Part shown: positions 1 through 13,084 of the stretch, in pieces | How positions within the stretch are numbered: position 1 is the stretch's first letter | How the letters are laid out: each line of letters opens with the position of its first letter | DNA from: Nomascus leucogenys | Lineage: Eukaryota; Chordata; Mammalia; Primates; Hylobatidae | Assembly: GCF_006542625.1 (NCBI RefSeq) | Contig: NC_044402.1 | Location: 26,877,553-26,941,552, forward strand | Length of the DNA stretch: 64,000 bases | Direction: 5' to 3' | The notes under the pieces: generated by a model | Told to the model about the DNA's origin: nothing | Database searches by the model: none | The model's input: only the letters and a program-made list of their open reading frames with translations | Made by a program: the position numbers and the translations under genes

Positions 1-1552
1 CCACTGGGCTGTTTGGCTAGAGGGTACAGTTCCAAGAAAAACCAATAAAGGAATTTTATTCAATCACCGATGATATAGGAGAGAATTTTTACAACCTTGT
101 CTCCGCAGCACTCTAAATACCGTGTTTTAACTTAGTTGCTTTCTAAGAGAAAACACATTTAACCCAAGAGCAAATAATTCTAAAATAATATTACTTATGT
201 TCTACTACTTAAATTTAAATAGGCCTCCATTCTCATAGTATGCAGTATCTGTGCAATAGCTGGCATTTCTATAACTTCTTCCTCAACATCCTCTTTTCCT
301 GGGTTTCCTGACTGTACACTTTCCAAGCAACTCTTTGATGACTCATTTCTGCCTCTCATTTTCAGACTCATTTTCTGTCATCAGCTCCTTTTCCAGATTT
401 CTTAAAAAGAGGCTTCCCCCACGCATCTGATGAAGGCTCTTTCCTGTTTTCACTGCGGTGTCTTGGTAATTTCACTCACTAACACATCTTTACTTCTAGA
501 CCAAAACTCCCTCCAAAGCTTCAGGCTTCAAATCTGAATTGTCTGCTAGAACAATTCATCCACCTAAAATTAAAATTCTCTACAGAACTTTAAAATCAAC
601 CTGCCTAAAAGCAAACTCATCGGTTCCTCCTCCCAACTTCCTTATTTCTGTTAATGGTCACCTAAGCTCAAATTTGTGTAGATATATCTGATCCTTCTCT
701 CTTCATTGTCCCAGAATTAATATTTTACTAAGTCCATTTAATTCCATATCCAATATTTTTTATATTCATTTTCTCCACCCTATTCCTTCTGACACTGGTT
801 CTATTTAAGACCATATTTTATTTATTTACCCAGCAAACAACCATGGAGAGCTTACTGAATGTTAGGACATGGTCCCTGACCTTAAGGAGCTTACAATTTA
901 GTAGAAGTGTTACACATGTAAACATATGTGTACAATGATGTTAAGAGAGAAACATGGATATCATGTAAGGGATACTCCATGTAGATAGAAATGGTCTATT
1001 CTGTCCTAGAGAGATGGAATCTGGATTAAGTCTGTCATTGACAGGTACAATCTAACTTCCAAACTAGTTCTAACTCCAACTCCAAAGTCTCCCTCCTTCA
1101 ATCTACTTCCTCACACTGCTATCCTATACTTGGTCTATGATCCATAATTTTCTTAAGCACAATAACTAAGATGGGAGAAGGTTGGAGGAGAGGCATGTGA
1201 ATAGAAGGGATCATTTGAGTGGAATAAAACAAAAGATGCAGGCACAAGTTAGGATGCCATGGAGGTAACCCAGAAAATAATGATGAATATTAGAACTAAG
1301 AAGGTAGCAATGGCAAAGATAGACATGATTCAAATCAATATGCCTAAGGAACAACTGGGTTTTGAAGGAATGTGTAAGGAAAGAATAATTGCTTTGAGGT
1401 CTCTAGGGTAACTAGGTAGATGTCAAGTCACTGATAGAAGGAACTGAGTTGGAGGAGTGAGAGATAGTGGGGAGGAGGGGAGGAGGGAGACAAGGATGGA
1501 CAGCCAGAAGGAAGGGCAGAGAGAAAGAGGAGGAAGGGGGAGAGGGGAGAGA

Positions 1553-1556
<4 letters not shown>

Positions 1557-1592
<36 letters not shown>
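1557..1592. repeat. (GA)n dinucleotide repeat
   Basis: Eighteen uninterrupted GA units follow a purine-rich lead-in from about 1460. The antisense frame reads as a Ser-Leu run, which is an artefact of the repeat and not a protein. Confidence 0.95.
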
Positions 1593-1594
<2 letters not shown>

Positions 1595-3151
1595 AAGCCA
1601 CTCAACAGACCACCAGAACTAAGCCAAATTATACTCCAGAGAAGGGGTGTCAATAATACCACATTATTCCAGGCTAGAAGGAGGAAGCAGCCCATTTTTC
1701 ATTTGATATTAAGATATTGAGTCACCATTTTACCCTGTACCTATATTCCTATACTATTTATCTACATATGTTTCTTATAGCCAACTAACCTAAATAGAAA
1801 TAAACTTCTCCCAAATTATTCTAGTGATACCATATATTTGTGGCCTTAATCTCTTGTATTCTGTCTGAGCACTTCTTTTCCATCCTGGAACTCTTGTATC
1901 TTTCCTAGGAAATTTAACTGAAAAGGACTTAGGGCAGAAATTATGCCCATGTTTAAAGTAAGCATATAATAAGTACTCAAATAACCAGAAGTGCTATAAA
2001 AATGTTCTATTATACTAAAATGAATGCCCCTCAGTAGTTCTAACCAAATTATGAAAAATAGCTCTGAATTATTAAAATACCAAAATAGTTAATTTAATGA
2101 AGTCTGATGGTGATGATTATTTTGCTAATGATAATCATTAGTGAAGATGGTGATGAAGGAGGAGGAGGAGGTAAAAAAGAAGAAAAATACAATGATGAGT
2201 ATGGCACTAACTGTACTTTTAAGTAGTTTTTAGAGAAATTTCAAAATAACAAGAGAAAACAATAACAAAATGAACGGAAAAGCAAAGAGCATCAACCCCA
2301 CTGATTTGAGATTTAAAAAACCTTTAATCCTACCTTTATTCCACAGTTGTTAGATTATATATTTAATCAGCTACAGTACTATCCCCTTCAAATTTGGCCA
2401 GAGAGTACAGAATATAGACTACATATTTCCAGGAATATAGAAATTGAAGAAAAACCTCTTGCAAAGGTATTGAAACTTTCTTTCCTTGATTTCTAGGATA
2501 TAATCTGCTTTTTTCTCCTGAAATTATTAATGTGAGTGCTCCCTAGGGCTCAGCCTTCATCTCCTCAATCTTTTTTCTCTATATTTTTCCTATCAGAGCC
2601 CATCTGTGTTCCCTGTTCTCTTTTCTCTATGAAGAGGGCTCCTCCATGTTTATGCTGGCACTGGTTTTTCTCTATGTCTGACTTATATCTCCAACTAATA
2701 TCTGAATGCTTTTCATTTGAATACCTTTTTATCAGGTCAGTATATTTCAAAAGACAAAACCATCATCTTGCCCACGAACCTGCTCCCTTTCCTGACCACC
2801 TATCTTCTTGACACCATGTCCCTTTTCACTACTGACCCCACTTTACTGCTATGATTACAGCAAAACTCTTCCAAAAGTTGTCTATGACCATTTTCATCAA
2901 TTCCACACTTACAATTCTCTTCTCAGCCCCCTTTAAATTAGCCTCTTGTTTATACCACACCAGTAAAATGGTCAATAGCTTGCCAGATCCAATAATTAAA
3001 TCGCATTTTCCTTGACCTCTCAGCATTCCCTTTTTCTTGCAATACTTACTTCTTGAGGCCTTTTAAGATTCAATACTCTCTTGTGTTTCTATCTACCATG
3101 ACAACCTCTCTCTTTTTATTTCCTTTGTTGGTTTTCTCTCTGTAAGACCTC

Positions 3152-3253
3152 TACCTGTTGAGAGCCCTCATGTTCTGTCTTTGGACTCCTTCTCTATAGG
3201 AATTCCTTCTTTATAGGAATCCAAAGATAGAACTTTAGGGTTCTCAACAGGTA
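3152..3253. repeat. Imperfect inverted repeat, 38-bp arms
   Basis: The left arm (3152-3189) and the reverse complement of the right arm (3216-3253) agree at 33 of 38 positions, separated by a 26-nt loop. The loop side also holds a short direct repeat around TATAGGAAT. I do not recognise it as a named transposon. Confidence 0.85.
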
Positions 3254-3479
3254 CCTATAAGTCCTGATACTTTAAGTGTCATATTCATGTTGTGGATGCT
3301 CAAATTTATTTCTCTACCCCTAGATTTTCTCCAATCTTAAGAATCATATCTCCAAGTGTCTTCTTGATATCTCCACTCCATAGGATTTTAAACTAAAAAA
3401 GGCTAAAAAAGAAATATGTATTTCACATCCCCCAAGCTCATTCCTTTCAAATGTCTGCACTTGGATAATGCCATTAACA

Positions 3480-3906
3480 GTTATTCAAACCAGGAAGATA
3501 CTATAGAGTCATTGGTCTTGCTGTCTGAGTAGGCTCCAGTCCTTTGTCTAGAGGACAGGATTGTATTTATCGGCCCCTTGTGCAGGATGGAGCCATATGA
3601 TTACTTCTGGCCAATTAGTTTGAGCAGAAGTGTTTTGTGTCATGTCGAGGCCAAATGCTTAATCACCCCCAGTGTGAAACCCTTTAAATTGTATTTATCC
3701 CTTTTCATTGTCAACCAGCAATGTTCCAGTTAGTGGCTACCCTGCCATCCCATGTCCTAGAGTAAGAACAATAATAAACAAAGCAAAGCCACCAGCCAAA
3801 ACACAGGGATATACAAATTACTGAGAAATAAACCTCTTTTGTATTAAGCCTCTGAGATTTTGGAACAGTTTGTTGCCACAACACAGCCTAGCTTATCTTG
3901 ACTAAT
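3480..3906 (+). repeat. Probable old interspersed repeat, family uncertain
   Basis: The right end, with GAGAAATAAACCTC, then a 'taagcc-ctgagatttt' stretch and 'gcctagc-tatc-tgactaata', resembles the 3' end of a common mammalian LTR-type medium-reiteration repeat. I cannot name the family with confidence. Confidence 0.4.
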
Positions 3907-3929
3907 AAAGTTATCCTCGGTTACTCACC

Positions 3930-4560
3930 TCGCATACTCAATGTACAATTCATCAATAAATCCTGTTGACTCTACCTCCAAAATATATCCCACACTCATC
4001 TACTTACAATTCCCATCACTGCTACTCTAATCCACATTGCTATGTTTCTTCCCTGGGTTGCAGTAACAGCCATCTATGTATCTTCTGTCTCTACTAGCAC
4101 ACACCATACTCCACCCTCCATACAACAGCCAGGGGGGTTTTCCTAATTCAGACCAGTCACTCCCTTGCTAAATAGAGCTTGATGGTTTTTTCATTGTAAC
4201 CAGAATAAAATCCAAACTTCTTACCATGGCTTAAAGGCTTTATATAACTTGACCTTCCCTAATTTGTTCTTTTTCATGTCCCTTGAATTCAACAAGCACC
4301 TGAATCTCAGGTCTTTGCATCTGCTTCTCCTTCAACTTTTTGTCAAGCAAATCCCAGATTCTATCAATTCCCATTTCTAAAATGTACTCCATCATCTCCT
4401 ACTCCCTTGTTGTGCTTTATTTCCTCTCCTCATAGCATTTATACCACCATATATAACTTAGATTTCTTTGCTTGCTTTTTGCCCCACTTACTAGAATGCA
4501 AGCTCTATGAAAGCAGGGACCCCTCATGTTGTTACTATTGTTGTTATTCATTGCTGTACG
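3930..4560 (+). mobile_element. L2 LINE 3' remnant
   Basis: The order of diverged phrases matches the L2 3' region: 'agaataaaatccaaacttctt', 'ggctttatataa-cttgacct', 'ggtctttgcatctgctt', then 'actagaatgcaagctctatgaaagcaggga'. The copy is strongly diverged, as expected for L2, and its edges are approximate. Confidence 0.65.
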
Positions 4561-5224
4561 CTTAGGCTCAGCAGAAAGTCACATTCAGTGAGCTAGAAGT
4601 GAACACAGGGAATTACGCAAACCTTCCCTATATTTCTACTTTCCCAAGCATCAAGGGTTCTGCTGAGACTTCAATTTTCCCTTGGGGTGTTCAAGTCTTT
4701 GGATTTTGAGTTAGATTTTGATTTTTTACGTCATATATATTTTTACTCATATATACTTAGGTACACACATACACTGGTAATATATAAACACAGAAGCATG
4801 CACACACACGCAGACACTCACACATTACTAATCTGTATGCTAGCTGAGTATTACCAATTGGGTTTCTCAATATGAGAGAGGCCATTTGTGGCCAGCCCAA
4901 TTCACTCTTATTCTCTCTCACCAACGGCAAACCCTGCTTTCCAGGAGGCGTCTTCTTTTCCAATGTTGTGCTCCACCATCGAAGCAGACAATTAATGGCA
5001 ATTTCCATCTGTGAGTGAGATGCTGTCTTGGCAGAATCCAAGAGCTCCTAACAAGTCCTGATAAAGTCTTTTGTTCCCATAAAGAACTGTAAAGTTATTT
5101 CAGAGAAATGGTACATTGGGAAATAACAGATTCTGCTAGTGCCAAGAGAATATAGTCATCATTCATTTATCTATCCACTCATTAGGCAAATAAATGTGGA
5201 AGCCATGCCAGAGAGAAAAGTAAG

Positions 5225-6250
5225 TTATTCATTCAACAAACATTTATTGAATTAAAATGCTAAGTGCCAGGAACTGTTCCAAAGTAGATGAAACAGATGA
5301 AGTTTTACTTTCATGAACTTTAAAATCTAAGGGGATGGGGCAAATAAAGAAGTGAATTTACGGCATGTTAGATAGTGATGGACAAGCTAAATGGAAGAAG
5401 GAGTGCTAGGACAGGGTGGAGGCTTATTCTTGTTTTTATTTGTACAGGGTAGTCAGGAAAGGCCTATAAAACTGTGACATAGCTGGGCACGGTGGCGCAT
5501 GCCTGTAATCCCAGCACTTTGGGAGGCCGAGGTGGGTAGATCACCTGAGGTCAGGAGTTTGAGATCAGCCTAACACTGTGAAACCCAGTCTTTACTAAAT
5601 ACAAAAAAAAAAAAATAGCTGACATGGTGGTGCATGTCTGTAATCCCAGCTACTCAGGAGGCTGAGGCAGGAGAATCGCTTGAACCCAGGAGGTGGAGGT
5701 TGAGATCGTGGGCTGAGATCGTGCCATTGCACTCCAGCCTGGGCAACAAGAGTGAAACTCCATCTCAAAAAAAAAAAAAAAAAAAAAGTGACATTTCTTC
5801 AGGGCTTTGGAAACATGGGAGAACAAGCCATGCAGACATTTGAGTAATGAGAATTCCAGGCAGACAGACTACAGTAAGGACAAAAGTCTTGAGCAGTCAT
5901 GTGAACAGCATGTTCAAAGAACATCAAGGAGGTTGGTGTGGCTGCATCAGGGTGAATGAGGAGGTGCACATTGGAGATGAGGATAGAAAGGCAGCAAGGG
6001 CCAGATTGTACAAGGTCTTATAGGCCTTTTAGAACTTGAGCTCTGATTCTGAGCAAAATGGAAAGCCACTGGAGGGTTTTGAGTAGATAGGCGCATATGT
6101 GCCTCTTACATTTTTTAAGAGGAATACTGCAGCTGCTAGGGAGCTATAGACTTGGGAGAGAGGGAGATCCAAGGGCAAAAACAGAAACAGAGAAAGCATT
6201 TAGAAAGTTGTTGCACCAATGTAATGAGAAATGATGGTAGCTTAGGCTAA
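5225..6250 (+). repeat. Ancient mammalian interspersed repeat split by an Alu
   Basis: Phrases such as 'ttcaacaaacatttattga', 'gaattccaggcagacagac', 'caaggaggttggtgtggctg', 'ggccagattgtacaaggtctt' and 'ggaaagccactggagggtttt' are those of a widespread old mammalian repeat whose family name I cannot assign. The Alu at 5481-5787 interrupts it. A second copy of the same class lies at about 60690-61075. Confidence 0.5.
5481..5787 (+). mobile_element. Alu, full-length dimer
   Basis: Both arms, the A-rich linker and a 3' A-run ending at 5787 are present. The flanks share GTGACAT (5474-5480 and after the tail), a plausible target-site duplication. Divergence suggests an AluS or AluJ age. It lies antisense to NRXN3. 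Confidence 0.95.
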
Positions 6251-6610
6251 GGTGTCACATACAGCCTTTACTCATGCCCAGATCACTTTAATGGCTCCTC
6301 CTCTGTGTTCCTAAAGCACTGAGGAAAGGCCTTGTTAAAGTACTTCTTAATTTGCATTATAACCCTTGGTTTACTTGTCTATTTCCCTAACCAGATTTAA
6401 AGCTCTTCAATTTAAAAAGATAGGTTCTAGCTGCCTTTCATACATTAGGCACAAACAAATAACAAGCCCAAAATATGTAAAGCATAATACAAGTCAATTA
6501 ACTTATTAGGAAAATAAGCAGTACAATGAAGTTGCATGATATTTATGTATAACTTACACAAATTCAGCTTTCAATACTCTTGGGGAAAAACATGAGAGGG
6601 AGTAGGATAT

Positions 6611-6897
6611 TTTGTTGTCGTTTTTGAGACAAGGTCTTGCTCTGTCTCCCAAGCTGAAGTAGAGTAATACAATCATGGGTCACTGAAGCCTCGAACTTGT
6701 GGGCTCAATGGACCCTCTTGCCTCAGCCTGCCAAGTAGCTGGGACTACAGGTGTGCTCCACCATGCCCAGCTAATTTTGTAGAAATGGGGACTCACTATG
6801 TTGCCCAGCTGGTCTTGAACTCCTGGCCTTGAGTGATCCTCCTGCCTCAGCCTCCCAAAATGCTGGGATTACAGGTGTGAGCCATTGTGCCTGGCCT
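6611..6897 (-). mobile_element. Alu, old (AluJ-like)
   Basis: Reverse-strand Alu with a degenerate T-rich tail at 6611-6626 and the 5' end near 6897. Changes such as 'gtctcccaagctgaagt' and 'cttgagtgatcctcctgcctcag' fit an old J-type copy. It lies in NRXN3 sense orientation. Confidence 0.9.
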
Positions 6898-8112
6898 GAG
6901 AATTTTCTATTTACCACATAACCCTTTTCCTCATTCCAAGTAGACCTGACTTCCATGTCTCCTGGAAAGGGGTGTCTCAGAAGAAATACAAAGCAAAATC
7001 AACAATGCTAACTCCTGGCTTTGGAGCTTTCAACCGTCTAATTTAGGAGTAGTTTAAAAGCCTTATCCAGGCCAAATTTGATTATAAGCATTTTTTAACC
7101 TCATGTGCCAATTTCAGAATGTAATGTCCACATAAGCCAACCCTATTGTGCCCCCTCGTTAGAGGCCTCTGTTACTCCACACATCCAGGGCCTGTCTGTA
7201 ATACTTGCCAAAGACCCATAGACCCTGACTGTTAGATCCTGGCTTCCTTCCAAGGTCTTTCAACTCCAAGATAAGTATGGTTAATACAGTCAGAGAAGAG
7301 AGGCCCCCAGATGAGATGTAGTCCATTATCAAAGCCTAAGGGACAAAGATTTAAGAAGACAATATGATCTCCAAGTAGAAAAGTGAGAATCTTTATTCAA
7401 TAGATGGCATTATCCTTCCTTTAGAGTTAACTAAGAAGTAAACCATCCTTAAAAACTGTTTACATAAATACTGCTGGTGGGTGTGATTAAGATGTCTTTC
7501 AAAATTCCACCAGGGAATTATCAATCTAAGATGTAACTAATATAAAATAAACAGAAAATTTGGAAATTTTAACATATCATAAATTATGAAGTAAATCACG
7601 ACAAAATATTCTATTGATCAATACAGAATTCTAAAAGAAGGACTCTTTGGAAAGTAACAAAAGTTTGTCACTCTAAAGGCATTCCTTTTCCTGACATACA
7701 AAATTCTCAACAACTTGGTCCCCAGCTACTTTTGCCACACATAAAGATCCTCTCCTCTCTTAGAATACACTCACTGTCACTAATACAGTGCAATCTGCAG
7801 AGTCTTGCTCCACTTATCTGAATCTCAACTGCATGTCAAAACCTATTTATCTGTATTTACTTATTTTCACTAGTCTACCCTTCCATGTTCTGCTTTGTGA
7901 AGCTGGGGCATTCTGTAGCTGAATAGGATGGTTCAGTGTGTTTTTCTACAAGCTAAATAAAGTACATCTAAAATGGACCAGCACCTCTTGCTCTGATCTC
8001 GTAACTCAAACATTAGACAAACTGCCTCAACTGACCACAAGCTAATTCCAACGAATGACTGAGTGTCACAGGTATGAGGAAATGGCTACTGTGGATAATT
8101 TGTACATTTTCA

Positions 8113-8452
8113 ATTCTCTAGAATAGTGTCCAATAGCAATATAAAATAAGTGGCATATGTAATTATAAATTTTCTAGTGGCTACATTTTTTAAAAGTAAA
8201 AAGAAGCCAGTGATGTTAGTTTTAATAATACATTTTACTTAATCTAATATATCCAAAATTTTATCATTTCAACATATAATCAACATAAGAAACTTTTTCT
8301 AAGATCTTTCACTTTTTTTGGTATTAAGTCTTCAATATACAGTGTGATTTTAAACTTAAAACTCACCTCAATTCAGACCAGGCACATTTCAAGTGCTCGG
8401 CAGCCAGATGTGGATTGTGGCTACTGTACTAAATAGCAAAGCTCTGGAATGA
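8113..8452 (-). mobile_element. Probable hAT-Charlie-type nonautonomous DNA element
   Basis: The left end (tgtccaatagcaatataa) and right end (tttcaagtgctcggcagccagatgtgg, split here as TTTCAAGTGC then GCCAGATGTGG, with 'gctactgtactaaatagca-agctct') resemble a common Charlie-group repeat. The copy is diverged and the subfamily is not assigned. Confidence 0.5.
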
Positions 8453-8568
8453 TTTTCTACCATGAAAATCTGACATATTACTAAGTCACTAGTAAATTTC
8501 TGCTAGTCTGAAAAATAATTCCTTGCTTTCTGATAATACTTGATGAACAGCTAGTGAGGAAGTGGAAC

Positions 8569-8855
8569 ATAATGACTATAACCATGGGCTTGGAACCCAT
8601 GAGAATGTGGATTTTAATCTCAGTTCCAAAACCAAATCAGCAGCATGGCCTTAGGAAAGCTAACTTTGTGCTTTAGATTCTTTCCCCCGACAAGCCCCAC
8701 CCCAGTTCCCCACCCAACCCCCATCCCATCCACAATGACAGTGTAGTATCTGTCTCCTAGAGTTACTGCAAGGACTGAATTAGTTCCTACAAGTAAGCAC
8801 TTAGGACACTGCTTAGCATATAGTAAATGCTCAGTTAATGTTGACCATTATTATT
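8569..8855 (+). mobile_element. MIR SINE
   Basis: A tRNA-derived MIR pattern is visible: 'gggcttggaaccca', 'agcatggccttaggaaagct', 'ctagagttactgcaaggactgaa' and the tail 'gcatatagtaaatgctcagtt'. A C-rich insertion or expansion lies at about 8690-8730. Confidence 0.65.
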
Positions 8856-9030
8856 AGCTAAAATTGATGCTCTGAAGCTGTAGCACTGAGGACTAGACAG
8901 TAGCTGAAGTGATTCCACAACAGTACAGGCAGCTGCCTTAACAAGGCCCAGGCTCAAAAAACCCAATGACTGTCAAAGTGTCATACGTGGTTCCTTGGGG
9001 CTTTTATTTCCTCCAAAAAAAAAAAAAAAA

Positions 9031-9105
9031 GTATCAGATGTTTGGTGCAGGGAAGATATGCAGGTGCTCACATCTTCCCTGCACCAAACATCCCACTGCT
9101 GATAC
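9031..9105. repeat. Perfect 21-bp inverted repeat (hairpin) next to an A-run
   Basis: Arms 9037-9057 and 9072-9092 are exact reverse complements with a 14-nt loop. A further 6 bp (GTATCA at 9031-9036 with TGATAC at 9100-9105) pair outside a 7-nt one-sided bulge. A run of 16 or so A residues lies immediately to the left, at about 9015-9030. Confidence 0.95.
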
Positions 9106-9266
9106 TTCATGATGCTAACAGGCTTAATCCATGAACTAAACAGAACAGTGAATGGACAGACAATAGGAACAGAATCCACAGGCATAGAAAGCCAGTTTCA
9201 GATTTGTTTTGGCAAATCCAGCCCAATTTTCGGCACTGGAATGAACCAACAAAAGAGTATCAATCA

Positions 9267-9578
9267 GCCGGGCGCGGTGGCTTATGCCTGTAATCCCAGC
9301 ACTTTGGGAGGCCGAGGCAGGTGGATCACAAGGTCAAGGGATCGAGATCATCCTGTCCAACATGGTGAAACCGCGTCTCTACTAAAAATACAAAAATTAG
9401 CTGGGCATGGTGGCGCTCGCCTGTAATCCCTGCTACTGGGGAGGCTGAGGCAGGAGAATTGCTTGAACCCTGGAGGCAGAGGTTGCAGTGGGCCAAGATC
9501 ATGCCACTGGACTCCAGCCTGACGACAGAGCAAGACTCCCATAAAACAAAAACAACAACAACAAAAAAAAACAAAACC
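9267..9578 (+). mobile_element. Alu, full-length dimer
   Basis: Starts gccgggcgcggtgg and ends in an A-rich tail with (CAA)n interruptions. An exact 12-bp target-site duplication GAGTATCAATCA flanks it at 9255-9266 and 9579-9590. AluS- or AluY-like age. It lies antisense to the gene. Confidence 0.97.
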
Positions 9579-11042
9579 GAGTATCAATCACGCAATGAGG
9601 AAAAGAGCTTTCTTGATCCTCTACATGTCTTTTCCCCGGAGTGGCTTCTCATCTCCTTCACTAATAAGAGAACATACATGGGGTGCAAATGGGAAATTAA
9701 ACAGGAGACCCTCTTTTCCAAAAAACAATTTCTGAAAATTAGTCATCTGCTTTGGGAGGTGTAGTCATTTTCCTTTGGGCTCAAACAGTTTATAAAATAA
9801 ACCAAGTCCATTCCACTCTGAAAATTCATTATCCAGGAATGATTGAAGTCCTAATGAATGACAAATACGTATGTTTCCTCCTCTGGCATTATCAAAGAAC
9901 CTGAGGTCTCCACAGAGCAATTTACAAACCACTGACCTGAAGTATTTCACTGATTTTGAAAACTGAAAATATGGAGAGGGTCTTGCTGTAAAGATTCAAG
10001 CAAATCCCAATCCCGATTCCTACTTATTTCTACTTTTTCTCTTATGGTATCCATGCCTATAGGGATAAGGGTTTTCAAGAACATTTTGCAAATCTGGAAG
10101 CAAAGCCATTTGTCCAGAACATCTGCAGGTGGATTCTAACTCCTGCTCCAGATGAAGATGTGGCCTTGCTCTGCTACATTTGCATTAAGAACCGACAGAT
10201 TCCAGTGTTCAAAAACAATCCTTTAAATGGGCATGCCTCGATTATCAGTGTCAATTATTTTAGAATGTGACATAAGCCCCAAGCACATAGGACTGTGTCA
10301 TAGAAAGAATTGAGCTTTCCAGAAAGATTTGGAAGGACTCAACCCCCACATGGACAGTGTCTCTATCAGCTGCTTGCTGCTATGAAGGACTTAGGGTCCC
10401 AAATGAAGCTGTTTTAGTGAATACTACATCTGTTCCTTTCCTGTGTAGCCACCATGTTTCTGATAATACTTTTATCCCTGAGTAATTAACTCAGAAATTA
10501 AATAAAGTGTGTGTTTATGGTCTCTTCCTGCCAATCCATAGCCCATTGAAAATATCAGGGTATCAATTTAGGGTGCATTTCCTCAGATTGTAGGCATGCT
10601 AGTTCAGGAGGTAGAACAGACATCTCGGGCAGAAACCAGGGTAATGAGGTCCTCAGGGTAGACTCTTAAGCCCAGGAAAGTCACTTAATGACATCTGAAA
10701 AGGAGAGGGACAGCAGCAGGCAAAAACTACAAAAACTGTTGAGTTGTTTGTTCCAGTTGATAAAATCAAACCACTCTACTTTCGGTTGCTGTAAGTCAAA
10801 GAACTAATTTAAATGAGCTAGAAGACTGCATTCATGTACAAGCTGGGGAAGGGAGTAACAGAAAAAAAAGGAGTCAAATTCCGAACTCAGATCCCTCTGG
10901 CAAAACCAGTCTTTATGTTAGTATTTCAAATGCAGCCAATCCAAAATTCTGAATCACAGTTTCTGCTCAAGAACATATCATCTCTTATTTTTTAAGGTTT
11001 ATAATATGTATTTTTTCAGTAATAAATAGAAAAGGTGCTTCT

Positions 11043-11760
11043 TTTCTTTATTTAAGTTCAGGGGTACAAGTGCAGGTTTGTTACATAGGGAAACTTGTGG
11101 CATGGGGATTTGTTGTGCAGATTATTTCATCACCAAGTATTAAGCCTAGTACTCATTAGTTATTTTTGATGATCCTCTCCCTCTTCCCACCCTCTGTCTT
11201 CCTACAGGCCCCAGTGTGTGTTGTTTCCTTCTGTGTGTCCATGTGTTCTCATCATTTAGCTCCCATTTATAAATGAGAATATGCAGTATTTGGTTTTCTG
11301 TTCCTTTGTTGGTTTGGTAAGGATAATGGCCTCCATTTCCATCCATGTCTCTGCAAAAGACATGATCTCATTCTTTTTTATGGCTGCATAGTATTCCATA
11401 GTGTATATATACCACATATTCTTTATCCAGTCTATCATTGGTGGGCATTTAGGTTGATTCCATGTCTTTGCTATTGTAAATAATGTTGCAATGAACATAC
11501 ATGCGCATGTGTCTTTATAACATAATGATTTATATTCCTTTGGGTATATACCCAGTAATAGGATTGCTGGATCTAATGGTATTTCTGTTTTTAGGTCTTT
11601 GAGGAATTGCCACACTGTCTTCCACAATGGCTGAACTAATTTCCACTCCCACCAACAGTGTATAAGCATTCCTTTTTCTCTACTACCTCACCAGCATCTG
11701 GTATTTTTGACTTTTTAATAATAGCCATTCTGACTGGTGTGAGATGGAATCTCATTATGT
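11043..11760 (-). mobile_element. 5'-truncated L1, ORF2 end plus 3' UTR
   Basis: On the minus strand the last part of L1 ORF2 protein is readable, with FTIAKTWNQPK, WYIYTMEYYAAIKK and the usual stop region, followed by the L1 3' UTR ending near 11043. The copy begins at about 11760 and carries no promoter, so it is a dead 5'-truncated insertion. It is in NRXN3 sense orientation. Confidence 0.9.
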
Positions 11761-12059
11761 TTTGCAGTCTATGAATCTTTACAAACAGGGTCCAACTTAG
11801 ATCTTCAGCCTAATCTCCTGCCCTTCTCTCCATATATGCCCCATGTTCTAGACACACTCGAATACTTGTTTATTGAAAATAGCATAAGTGTTTCTACTTC
11901 TGTATATATGGCTTAGGCTATTCCTTTTAATGGAATATTCTTTACTTATCTCCAGTGTCTGGCAAAATGATGTTCAATTTTCAAATTCCAGCCTCTTCAA
12001 ACCTTCTCCAAGTTAAACACATTGCTCCTTCTTCTTGGCTGACATGATTTTTAAGAAAA

Positions 12060-13084
12060 CTTTGTATTAAGTTAAAACACACATTTGGAAACGTACAAAT
12101 ATCAGAAGCCAATAGCTCAAGTAATTTTCAGAGTGATCATCCGTATGTACTCACCACTCATACCAAGAAATATAATAACACCAGCACCCCAGAATCCCCC
12201 ATCTCTTGCCCTCAGTCACCTCATTCTTCTTCAGAGATAACTGACTTCTAACACTGTAGATTAATTTAGCCTGTTTTAAACTATATAGTCTATAATAGGC
12301 ACTCTTCTGTGTCCGGCTTATTTTATTGAATATTGTTTGTGACATTTATCTATGTGGTTGTACATAGTTCATTCATTTTTATTGTTACATAACATTCCAT
12401 TTTGTGAATATGACATTATTTATTTATCCTATTGCTCATGGCCATTTCGATATTCTGGGATTAGTTTAAATTTGTTTACAAACATATTTGCATACTAAAG
12501 GGATGTGCCTGTGTATCAGCACATCAGATTTATGGCATATTTTTAGGAGTAGAACCATAGGGGATGCTTATGATCACCTTTAGTAGATGTAAGAAAATTT
12601 TCCATAATGCTTGTACCAATTTTCACCAAATTCTTGTACCATTCCTAGTGTATCAGCATTTCAGTAGCTTCTCATCTTCTCCAACACTTGATTTTGATGT
12701 AACCATGCTAATGAGTATGTAGTTATATTACATGGTGTTTTAATCTACATTTACTTCGTGACTACCATAGTTGAACATCTTTTCCTATGTTCATTGGCCA
12801 TTTGGATATACTCACTTGGGGATATACTCACTTGTGAAGTACCTGTTTAACCTGATAAGTCTCTTGGTAACTTAAAGAAAAAACACTGATTTTTTTTCTC
12901 TAGTTGTTTTATAAGTGTTCTTTATATTTTTTGGGTCACGGGTTGTTGTAGTTTATATATATTGCAAATATCTTCTGCCACTCTGGAACTTCCTTCTTAC
13001 TCTGTTGGTGGTATTCTTTAATGTGCTTAATTATAATGTAATTTTCATTTCTTCTCTTTATTTTTCTTATATTTATATTGATAT
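12060..13084 (-). mobile_element. Ancient L1M (HAL1-like) fragment, part 1
   Basis: Diverged L1 3' sequence is readable: 'cattccattttgtgaatat', 'tttatcctattgctcatgg', 'tttaggagtagaaccatagg'. It stops at about 13084 where a younger L1 begins, and it resumes at about 14818 with the next part of the same consensus. This identifies the two pieces as one interrupted element. Confidence 0.65.

Noticed and set aside
1423..1695. Minus-strand frame with repeated Ser-Leu
   Set aside because: Translation of the (GA)n microsatellite.
11256..11669. 137-residue open frame on the minus strand
   Set aside because: It is the C-terminal remnant of L1 ORF2 and not a host gene. The same applies to the frames at 13354-13644 and 27830-28072.
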